This document shows positions 19,133 through 26,497 of a stretch of 64,000 nt of DNA, one piece after another. Within the stretch, counting starts at the first letter, position 1. Each line of letters starts with the position of its first letter. The position numbers and the translations under genes were made by a program. Location of the stretch: NCBI GenBank assembly GCA_963775185.1, contig CAVZIE010000031.1, forward strand, positions 992,001 to 1,056,000. Direction: 5' to 3'. The notes under the pieces are model-generated. The model ran no database searches and was not told where the DNA came from. It was given only the letters and a program-made list of their open reading frames with translations. The DNA comes from JAPSGB01 sp963775185 (GTDB taxonomy: Bacteria > Myxococcota_A > Polyangia > Polyangiales > Polyangiaceae).

Positions 19133-20080
19133 TCACAGGCTGAGCAGCTTTCCGAGCCCGAGCTCACCGAGCCAGGGGAAGGGAAGGTGGACGGTGGGCT
19201 CGATGTGGTCGCTCGGCTGCGCCTGGAACGAGACCGTGATGGTGGAGAACGCCACCAGCTCGCGCAACAGCTTGAGCTGGCCCTTCATGCGCTCGATCGT
19301 GTCGGTGACGCGCGCGAGCTCGCGCTCCACCTCGAGGGCGTCCTTGACGGCGTTGGCCTTGGCGAGGAGCTCTTCGAGCCGCTTGCGCACGACCTCGGCG
19401 TTGCGCAGACGGATCGCGAGATCGGTGTACTGCGCGGTCACGTCCTCGACGCTAACGTCGCGGTGAAGCACGTCGCCGACCTTCATGATCGCGTCGAGCG
19501 TGCCCTGGAAGCGGCCGACCGGGACCCGCACCGTGATCGACGCGTCGTCGCGCCGTACGAGGTAGCCGCCGGCGCTCGCCGCGAGCTTCTCGGTCTCGTC
19601 GAGCGCCTTCTTCGCCTCGTACACGGCCATCGTCAGGTTGGCCTTGTAGACGAGCATCGGTGCGACCATCGTCTTGGCGTCGCTGCCGGTCTCCACGCCG
19701 GTCTGCCCACCGCTGTTCGGCGTCGCAGGTGGTGGCGTCGCGTCCGTCTTCTTCGCGGGCGGCGGGGGACGATCGGGCGCAGCAGCCGGCGGCGGAGCCG
19801 GAGCGCCGCCGGCGGGCGCCCAATTGGCGCTCGCCTCCTCGCGGTCGTCCGACGCCGGCATCGGCGCAGGCGCGTTCCGGTACAGGTCCTCTTCGCCGGC
19901 GGCGCTGCCCGTCGTCGCGGCTTCGGCCTCCATCGGCGCGCTCTGCGGTGCCACGCCGCCGTAGGACCGAGGCGATCCGGGGGCGGACTTTGCGTAGCTC
20001 GCGCCACCGCCGCAGCCGGTGACCCAGAGCAGCGCGAGCACGCCAGTGACAACGCCGGAAAGCCGGTAGAGTGCGCTCAT
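19133..20080 (-). CDS. DUF4349-domain lipoprotein
   Basis: A 315-residue protein starting at ATG 20080 with a perfect GGAGGT box. A lipobox (VTGCG) precedes about 110 residues of low-complexity Ala/Pro linker. The C-terminal half is a DUF4349 domain: MLVYKANLTMAVYEAKKALDE, ASAGGYLVRRDDASITVRVPV, a coiled coil from DLAIRLRNAEVVRKRLEEL to RMKGQLKLLRELV, then STITVSFQ. The family is membrane-anchored and its function is unknown. The usual C-terminal TM helix is missing or short. Confidence 0.8.
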   Translation of the reverse strand: MSALYRLSGVVTGVLALLWVTGCGGGASYAKSAPGSPRSYGGVAPQSAPMEAEAATTGSAAGEEDLYRNAPAPMPASDDREEASANWAPAGGAPAPPPAAAPDRPPPPAKKTDATPPPATPNSGGQTGVETGSDAKTMVAPMLVYKANLTMAVYEAKKALDETEKLAASAGGYLVRRDDASITVRVPVGRFQGTLDAIMKVGDVLHRDVSVEDVTAQYTDLAIRLRNAEVVRKRLEELLAKANAVKDALEVERELARVTDTIERMKGQLKLLRELVAFSTITVSFQAQPSDHIEPTVHLPFPWLGELGLGKLLSL

Positions 20081-20154
20081 GACACCTCCCACGTCGGAAC
20101 GCCCGACAGCGGGAGGGGCTTACACCGGATCGCGCGTTCCGACCAGCTTGGCCG

Positions 20155-21024
20155 TCAGTGCGCCGTCTTCTTCGCCGGCGCGCGACCGATCGTGACCTTC
20201 TTGATCTTGGGCGGGTCGACGGCACGATCGCCGTGCACGTCCACGCTGGCGATCTTCTCGATCACGTCGTCGGGGCCGCACTTGCCGAAGATCGTGTAGC
20301 TCTTGTCCAGGTGCGGCGCCGCGCCGTCCATGATGAAGAACTGCTGGCCGTTGGTGTTGGGTCCGCGGTTGGCCATGCAGATCAGGCCGCGCTCGTCGTG
20401 GTGGGCGCCGGCCCAGACCTCGTCGGGGATCACGTAGCCGGGCTCGCCCGTACCGTTGCCCGCCGGATCGCCGCCCTGGATCATGAAGCCCTTGATCACG
20501 CGGTGGAACGTCGTGCCGTTGTAGGCGGGCTTCTTCACCCACTTGCCGTCCGGCGTCTTCCACGGCCGGCGGCCGCGGGCCAGTCCGACGAAGTTGGCGA
20601 CGGTGATGGGCGCGCGATCGTCGTACAGCTCGCACTTCAGCGTGCCGAGGCTGGTCTTGATCGTCGCCTGCAGCGGTCCCTTGCCCGGCAGCCCCTTGGT
20701 CGCGTCGGCGAGGGTGAACTGGCCGTGCAGCGGATCGTCCGGGCTCACCGGGACGGTGGCGACCGGCGGCGCCGCGGGCTTGCTCTGGTCGGCGCTGCTC
20801 GTGGACGCGGTGCCCACCGCCAGCGCGCCGGCCGACGTGTCGATTGGCTTCGCGGTCGCCGTCGCGGTCGCGGTCGCGGTCGCCGCCGTGCGGGTCTGCG
20901 CCGGCGTCGTCGCTGCGGGCTCGGCTTGGGCCGTGGGTTCCGGCTCGGGTTCGGGTGGCGCCTTCTGACAGGCGCCAACCGCGGCCAGCGCGACGAACCA
21001 ACCAAGCGATCTCTTCCAGCTCAT
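20155..21024 (-). CDS. Cyclophilin-type peptidyl-prolyl isomerase, lipoprotein
   Basis: A 289-residue protein. A lipobox (AVGAC) is followed by a Pro/Glu/Ala/Thr-rich linker with an (Ala-Thr)n run encoded by a GTCGCG tandem tract, then a full cyclophilin domain from about residue 115 (LKCELYDDRAPITVANFVGLA, FHRVIKGFMIQGGDPAGNG, GQQFFIMDGAAPHLDKSYTIFG). Catalyses cis-trans isomerisation of prolyl bonds in exported proteins. The gene starts one base after the DUF192 gene stop (TGA-C-ATG), so translation is coupled. Confidence 0.9.
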   Translation of the reverse strand: MSWKRSLGWFVALAAVGACQKAPPEPEPEPTAQAEPAATTPAQTRTAATATATATATAKPIDTSAGALAVGTASTSSADQSKPAAPPVATVPVSPDDPLHGQFTLADATKGLPGKGPLQATIKTSLGTLKCELYDDRAPITVANFVGLARGRRPWKTPDGKWVKKPAYNGTTFHRVIKGFMIQGGDPAGNGTGEPGYVIPDEVWAGAHHDERGLICMANRGPNTNGQQFFIMDGAAPHLDKSYTIFGKCGPDDVIEKIASVDVHGDRAVDPPKIKKVTIGRAPAKKTAH

Positions 21025-21025
21025 G

Positions 21026-21646
21026 TCACGGCTCCATCTTCACTTTCTGTCCGGCCTTGATGCTGTGCGAGCGCGCATAGCCCGCGTTCATCTCGAGCAC
21101 GTGCGCCACGGGGCAAGCCACCGTGCGCGAGTCGTCGTTCAGCGTCGGCACCTGCTCGAGCACCCCTGCGATCGTGCCGTCGGCGGCGATGAAGAGCATG
21201 TCCAGCGGGATGCACGTATTGCGCATCCAGAACGTGCGGACCTCCTGCTTGTTCCAGGAAAACAGCATGCCCTGGTCCTCCGGCATGTGCGTCCGGTACA
21301 TCAAGCCGCGCTCGCGGGTGGCGTCGTCATCGGCCAGCTCCACGCCGGCGCGCGGCCGGCCGGGCGCATCCACGAATGTCACGTAGCCGTGGGGCAGCTC
21401 GCCGGGCCCGCCGGGATCGGGGGGACACTTCGCGGCCGGGTGGGCGACGGGCGGCGACTGCGCGGGCGTCGGGACGACGCAGCGCTCGTCGCTCGACGGG
21501 TCCGGCGCCTCGACGGCTTGCGCGGTCCGGCCCGGCGGCGGGGAGGGGTGGGTCGAGGGCTCCACGGGCCGGGTGCTCTCGGGCTCCGGGGTGCGGCCGC
21601 AGGCGGTGGCGAGTGCCAGCGCCAGGATCCACGCGGCTTTCGTCAT
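21026..21646 (-). CDS. DUF192 family lipoprotein
   Basis: A 206-residue exported protein with a lipobox (LATACG) and a Pro-rich linker. The DUF192 domain lies in the C-terminal 120 residues (VELADDDATRERGLMYRTHMPEDQGMLFSW, RTFWMRNTCIPLDMLFIAADGTI, CPVAHVLEMNAGYARSHSIKAG). These motifs are the standard family signature. The function is not established. Coupled to the downstream cyclophilin gene. Confidence 0.88.
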   Translation of the reverse strand: MTKAAWILALALATACGRTPEPESTRPVEPSTHPSPPPGRTAQAVEAPDPSSDERCVVPTPAQSPPVAHPAAKCPPDPGGPGELPHGYVTFVDAPGRPRAGVELADDDATRERGLMYRTHMPEDQGMLFSWNKQEVRTFWMRNTCIPLDMLFIAADGTIAGVLEQVPTLNDDSRTVACPVAHVLEMNAGYARSHSIKAGQKVKMEP

Positions 21647-21727
21647 GCCCGGCCCTATACCGCGGTCCGGCCGCGCCTCCCAGGGGCTCGCTGGTCTGGC
21701 GCGCGAGGGCTGGGCTAGACTCTCGCA

Positions 21728-22321
21728 ATGCTTCGCGGGCGGGTCGCTATTCTTCTCGGGTTCGCGGTTGCGGCCGCGGCCGTTCCGATCGCGTGCGGCG
21801 GAACCGTCACGACCGACAGCAGCGCGGACGGTGGTGGGACGGGCGGCACCGCTGGCACCGGTGGTAGCGGCGGGATCAGCGGGACCGGTGGCAGTAGCGG
21901 GACCGGCGGCAGCGTCCAGGATGCGGGCAAGAAGGACGCGAAGCCAGACGTGAAGGACGCCGCGCCCGACTACGTCGACCCCGGTTGCCCGGACGCGGCG
22001 CCGCCACCGCCGGACTACCAGTGCGATCCGCTCGCGACCGCGACGGGCTGCGCGCCGGGCGAGGGCTGCTACCCGTACGTCAATTACCCGACCGTGCCGT
22101 GCGAACAGGAGCAGTACGGCTCGCTGTGCCTGACGCAGGGAACGGGCAAGCAAGGCGATCCGTGCGGCGGCGACGTGTGCGCCGCCGGCTACGTGTGCGC
22201 GCTGGCCGGCTCGGGCGACGCGCAGTGCATGCGCACCTGCACGCTCGACGGCAAATTGCCGTGTCCGGCCGGACTGCTCTGCCAGTCGCTCGACGTCGGA
22301 GACTTCCACGTATGTTACTGA
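21728..22321 (+). CDS. Cys-rich lipoprotein with Gly/Thr/Ser linker
   Basis: A 197-residue predicted lipoprotein (lipobox PIACG). A flexible GGTGGTAGTGG-type linker and a Lys/Asp segment are followed by a domain with about ten cysteines (QCDPLATATGCAPGEGC, CEQEQYGSLC, GDPCGGDVCAAGYVC, CMRTC, CPAGLLC). Such disulphide-rich surface lipoproteins are frequent in myxobacteria. Its stop overlaps the start of the next gene by ten bases. Confidence 0.75.
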   Translation: MLRGRVAILLGFAVAAAAVPIACGGTVTTDSSADGGGTGGTAGTGGSGGISGTGGSSGTGGSVQDAGKKDAKPDVKDAAPDYVDPGCPDAAPPPPDYQCDPLATATGCAPGEGCYPYVNYPTVPCEQEQYGSLCLTQGTGKQGDPCGGDVCAAGYVCALAGSGDAQCMRTCTLDGKLPCPAGLLCQSLDVGDFHVCY

Positions 22322-23877
22322 CGGGTCGCCGGCTCGCGCTCGCAGTCGCGCTCTTGCCCCTCGGGTGCGGCGCGAAGTCGGGGCTGCACGGCGCGAGCGT
22401 CGACGCGGGCGTCGACACCGGCATCGTGGTCGAAGCGGGCCCGGACGCGCCGGAGTGCACCGTCGACGCCGACTGCCCGACCGACGACCTGTGCTCGACG
22501 CGGACGTGCCTCGCGGGCGTGTGCCAGGCGCCGGTCGCGGTCGTGTGTGACGACAGCGACCCGTGCACCGACGACAGCTGCGTGCCGGACACCGGCGCGT
22601 GCGATTTCAAGCCCGTCAGTCTCGACCAGGACGGGGACGGCTACAACGGACCGCGGCCCGGCTACGCACCCGGCGCGCCCGGCGCATGCGGGGACGACTG
22701 CGACGACACCAACCCGAACGCGCATCCCGGCGGCACCGAGATCTGCGACGGCGTCGATAACGACTGCAACGGCATCGTGGACGACAACATGACGTATGTG
22801 CCGGCCGGCAGCGGCGACGTGCTGATCTCGGGAACGCACAAGCAGGCTGGGCGCGGCGGCGCGGCGTGGGACGGCGATCTGTACGCCGCCACCTACTCCG
22901 CCCAGGAGGCGCACTGGCGCAACTACGTCAAGGGACTCGCCTCCGACGGCAGCGTCTCCTTCGACGAGACGCCGATCACGGACGTGAACAACGACTCCTA
23001 CAGCGGACCGATCGTCTGGACCGGCGGCATGTTCGGGACGGCTTGGGAAGACCGCCGCAACGGCAACTACGAGATCTACTTCAACCGTTTGGCGAAGAAC
23101 GGCGACAAGCTGGCCGCCGACTTGCGCGTCACCGACGCCGGAAACTTCTCGCTCCACCCCGACGTGTTGTGGAACGGCGTCGAGTTCATCGTGCTGTGGG
23201 ACGATCGCCGCAACGGCGCAGCGTCGATCTACGGGCAGCGGATCGACGTGGACGGCAAGCTCGTGAACGGCAACGTGCCGGTGTCGCCCATCGGGTTCTC
23301 CGCCGAGTCGCCGCGCATCGCCGAGGGCCAGAAGTCGCTCGGCGTCGTCTACAACGTGGGCGACTCGCTCAATCCGTACGTCATGTTCCGCACGCTCCAG
23401 CCCGATCTGACCGCGGGCGCCGATCCGATCACGTTGGATACCACCGCCGCCACCGATCCCGTGGTTGTGTTCAACGGCGATCGCTACGTGGCCGCGTGGT
23501 CCACCCGGACGAGCGTGCCCGGCGACACGATCTGGGCCGCTACCATCGGCGAGGACGGGAAGATCATCCAGCCTGCAACGGCGATCACGAGCGGCGCGAC
23601 GTTCGCGCGCTCGCAGTCGTTGCTCCCGCTCGGCGATCGCCTGCTCGTGGTCTGGGCCGACGACCACGACGGCAACTACGAGCTCTACAGCAAGATGCTG
23701 TCGCCGGATCTGAAACAGCTCAGCGCGCGCGCGCGCATCACGAACAACCCCGCAGACAGCGTCGATCCGCTCGCCGTATTCGGACCGAACGGCGACGTCG
23801 GCGTGGTTTTCGACGACACGCGCAGCGGCAACTGGCAGACGTACTTCACGCGCCTCGTGTGCCAGGCCGGCAAGTAG
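22312..23877 (+). CDS. Lipoprotein with MopE-type metal-binding motif and beta-propeller-like repeats
   Basis: A 521-residue exported protein (lipobox PLGCG). A Cys-rich section (ECTVDADCPTDDLCSTRTC, DDSDPCTDDSCVPDTGAC) is followed by the putative metal-binding motif DQDGDGYNG ... CGDDCDDTNPNAHPGGTE ... CDGVDNDCNGIVDD, known from MopE-like proteins. The last 370 residues are repetitive, with recurring GTAWEDRRNGNYEIYFNR, VLWDDRRNGAASIYGQR and VVFDDTRSGNWQTYF units, compatible with a beta-propeller. ATG 22312 overlaps the preceding stop. Confidence 0.8.
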   Translation: MLLTGRRLALAVALLPLGCGAKSGLHGASVDAGVDTGIVVEAGPDAPECTVDADCPTDDLCSTRTCLAGVCQAPVAVVCDDSDPCTDDSCVPDTGACDFKPVSLDQDGDGYNGPRPGYAPGAPGACGDDCDDTNPNAHPGGTEICDGVDNDCNGIVDDNMTYVPAGSGDVLISGTHKQAGRGGAAWDGDLYAATYSAQEAHWRNYVKGLASDGSVSFDETPITDVNNDSYSGPIVWTGGMFGTAWEDRRNGNYEIYFNRLAKNGDKLAADLRVTDAGNFSLHPDVLWNGVEFIVLWDDRRNGAASIYGQRIDVDGKLVNGNVPVSPIGFSAESPRIAEGQKSLGVVYNVGDSLNPYVMFRTLQPDLTAGADPITLDTTAATDPVVVFNGDRYVAAWSTRTSVPGDTIWAATIGEDGKIIQPATAITSGATFARSQSLLPLGDRLLVVWADDHDGNYELYSKMLSPDLKQLSARARITNNPADSVDPLAVFGPNGDVGVVFDDTRSGNWQTYFTRLVCQAGK

Positions 23878-23891
23878 TCGCGATCGAGGCG

Positions 23892-24806
23892 CTACGCCCT
23901 GAGCGTCGGTAGCCCGGCCTGGTGCACCTTGCCCGGCAAGCGGCGGCCGACCACCGTCTCGGCGACGCGGCCCGCGTCGATCAAGAGCGGCAGGTCGACG
24001 CCGGTATCGATGCCCATGCCGTGAAGCATGAACACGAGGTCTTCCGTCGCGAGGTTGCCCGCGGCACCCGGCGCGTAGGGGCAGCCGCCCAGGCCGCCGA
24101 CCGACGCGTCGAAGTCGCGGAAGCCGAGGTCGAGGCCCACCAGCGCGTTCGCGAGCGCGGTGCCGCGTGTATCGTGGAAGTGCAGGGCGATCTTCTCGGC
24201 CGGCAGCTCCGCCAGGAACAGCGAGCAGATGTCGCGCGTCTGCACCGGCGTGCCGACGCCGATGGTGTCGCCGAGGGACACCTGGTAGCAGCCGAGCGCG
24301 AGCAGTCGGTGTGTGATCTCCAGCGCGCGTCGCGGATCGACCGTGCCCTCGTAGGGGCAACCCCACACGGTGGAGACGTAGGCGCGCACGCGCATGCCGG
24401 CATCGAGGGCCGGCGGCACGACCTCGCTGAATACGCTGAGCGACTGCTCGATGCTCTTGTTGGTGTTCTTTCTGTTGTGCGTCTCGCTCGCCGACATGAA
24501 GACGGCGATCTCCGCGAGGCCGGCGGCGCGGGCACGTTCGAAGCCCTTCGCGTTCGGGCACAGCGCGCTCAACGTGACGCCCGCCGGCGCCGTCACCTGG
24601 CTCACCAGCTCGTCGGCGTCGGCGAGCTGCGGGACCCAGCGCGGCGACACGAAGCTGGTCAGCTCGATGCGAGCGAGGCCACTCTGGATCAAGGCTTCGA
24701 CCAGGCGCTTCTTGCCTTCGAGCGGGATCGGCGCGGCCTCGTTCTGCAGGCCGTCGCGAGGCGAAACCTCGTAGACGGACACGCGGTCGGTCACTTGCTC
24801 GAGCAT
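23892..24806 (-). CDS. mvaB: Hydroxymethylglutaryl-CoA lyase
   Basis: Cleaves HMG-CoA to acetoacetate and acetyl-CoA in leucine degradation. The 304-residue TIM-barrel enzyme carries VYEVSPRDGLQNE (metal and substrate site), ELTSFVSPRWVPQLAD, VSLGDTIGVGTP, ALHFHDTRGTALAN (metal-binding His) and the catalytic Cys loop GGLGGCPYAPGAAGN. The length is normal. Convergent with the MopE-motif gene and 52 nt downstream of purF on the same strand. Confidence 0.95.
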   Translation of the reverse strand: MLEQVTDRVSVYEVSPRDGLQNEAAPIPLEGKKRLVEALIQSGLARIELTSFVSPRWVPQLADADELVSQVTAPAGVTLSALCPNAKGFERARAAGLAEIAVFMSASETHNRKNTNKSIEQSLSVFSEVVPPALDAGMRVRAYVSTVWGCPYEGTVDPRRALEITHRLLALGCYQVSLGDTIGVGTPVQTRDICSLFLAELPAEKIALHFHDTRGTALANALVGLDLGFRDFDASVGGLGGCPYAPGAAGNLATEDLVFMLHGMGIDTGVDLPLLIDAGRVAETVVGRRLPGKVHQAGLPTLRA

Positions 24807-24858
24807 CACCGGGATCCCGGTCACCCAATACCACAACCGGCCGGACGATGCTGGATGC

Positions 24859-26316
24859 CTACGTATCGAGCAGCCGCATCTGGCGTTGGCGTGGGTGCGG
24901 GGTGAAGGCAATGGGGTACTCGCCGCTCCAGCATGCGTGGCAGAAGCTATCGGCCCGGAGCGGGTCGGCCACGACCGGCAGGCTGCGCTGCGACGGCGGC
25001 TCGGCGGCGGCGCGTGTGGCGCGCGTGCTGGTCACCGCCTCGACCATGCGCTCGAGCGACAGGTACGCGAGCGAGTCGCTGGTGATGTACTGGTTGATCT
25101 CCTCGATGCCGTGGCTCGACGCGATCAGCTCGCCGCGCGTGGGCGTGTCGATACCGTAGTAGCAAGGCCATCGCGTTGGCGGACTCGAGATGCGCATGTG
25201 CACCTCGCGTGCGCCGGCGTCCCGCAGCATCTTGACGATCTTGCGGCTGGTCGTGCCGCGCACGATGCTGTCGTCCACGACCACCACGCGCTTGCCGCGG
25301 AGCGTGTCGCTGACGGGGTTCAGCTTCAGGCGCACGCCGAAATGCCGGATGCTCTGCTGGGGTTCGATGAAGGTGCGGCCGACGTAGTGGCTGCGCACCA
25401 GCCCCATCTCGAAGGGGATCCCCGCTTGCTCGGCGTAGCCGATGGTGGCCGGCACGCCGGAGTCGGGAACCGGGATCACCACGTCGCCTTCGACCGGGTG
25501 CTCCTGGGCCAGCGCGCGACCGAGCGCCTTGCGCGCCTCGTACACGCTGATGCCGTCGAGGTTCGAGTCCGGGCGCGCGAAGTACACGTACTCGAAGATG
25601 CACATGCGGCGCGGCACATGCGAAAACGGGTGCAGGCTGCGCATGCCGCGCTTGTCGAACACGACCATCTCGCCCGGCTCGACCTCGCGGACGAACTCCG
25701 CGTCGATCAGATCGAAGCTGGTCGGCTCGCTCGCGACGACCCAGGCGTCGCGCTTGCCGGGCAGGATGCCGAGACACAGCGGGCGGATGCCCATCGGATC
25801 GCGAACGGCGATCATCGTCTGCTCGGTGAGGACCAGCAGGGAGTAGGCGCCTTCGACCTGCTCGAGCGCGTCGGCGACACGGTCCTCCACCGCGCGCTGC
25901 GTGCTCATCGCGACCAGGTGCACGATCACCTCGGTGTCGCTGATGCTCTGGAAGATCGAGCCGCGGGCCTCGAGCTTCTCGCGCACGGCCTCGGCGTTCG
26001 TGAGGTTGCCGTTGTGGGCGACGGCGATCGAGCCGCGCGAGTAGTCGACGGCGATCGGCTGCGCGTTCTTCAGGAACGAGCCGCCGGCAGTCGAGTAGCG
26101 GACGTGGCCGATGGCGTTGTCGCCCTTGAGCTTTTCGAGCTGGTCCGGCGAGAAGACGTCGATGACGTGCCCCATGCCGCGGTGCAGGCTGACCTGTCGA
26201 CCGTCGCTGGTCACGATCCCGGCGCTCTCCTGGCCCCGGTGCTGCAAGGCATGCAGGCCGAGGTACGTGAGGTTCGCGGCCTCGGGATGGCCGAAGATGC
26301 CGAATACGCCACACAT
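24859..26316 (-). CDS. purF: Amidophosphoribosyltransferase PurF
   Basis: Catalyses the first committed step of purine synthesis. The 485-residue protein starts MCGVFGIFGHPEAAN, with the nucleophile Cys at position 2 (no propeptide) and the glutaminase pattern LHALQHRGQESAGIV. The PRPP loop is RVVVVDDSIVRGTTSRKIV. The C-terminal CHACWSGEYP resembles the cysteine ligands of the Fe-S type enzyme. Upstream, 26317-26497 is a short promoter-sized gap to the divergent TPR gene. Confidence 0.96.
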   Translation of the reverse strand: MCGVFGIFGHPEAANLTYLGLHALQHRGQESAGIVTSDGRQVSLHRGMGHVIDVFSPDQLEKLKGDNAIGHVRYSTAGGSFLKNAQPIAVDYSRGSIAVAHNGNLTNAEAVREKLEARGSIFQSISDTEVIVHLVAMSTQRAVEDRVADALEQVEGAYSLLVLTEQTMIAVRDPMGIRPLCLGILPGKRDAWVVASEPTSFDLIDAEFVREVEPGEMVVFDKRGMRSLHPFSHVPRRMCIFEYVYFARPDSNLDGISVYEARKALGRALAQEHPVEGDVVIPVPDSGVPATIGYAEQAGIPFEMGLVRSHYVGRTFIEPQQSIRHFGVRLKLNPVSDTLRGKRVVVVDDSIVRGTTSRKIVKMLRDAGAREVHMRISSPPTRWPCYYGIDTPTRGELIASSHGIEEINQYITSDSLAYLSLERMVEAVTSTRATRAAAEPPSQRSLPVVADPLRADSFCHACWSGEYPIAFTPHPRQRQMRLLDT

Positions 26317-26497
26317 GGTTGGTTGCAGCCTGCTTGCTGGGCTCTGCCTTTGACCCGAAACGCTCCACCACGCAACGCTGGAGTACCCGACAGCTCCGCT
26401 GGCCGTACGGCCGACAGGGGCGGCGAAGCGTAGCCTGCCTCGTATCGTTCGAGAAGCAGTACAGCTTTGTCCACGCGCCAGGTATCCTTCCGGCCGC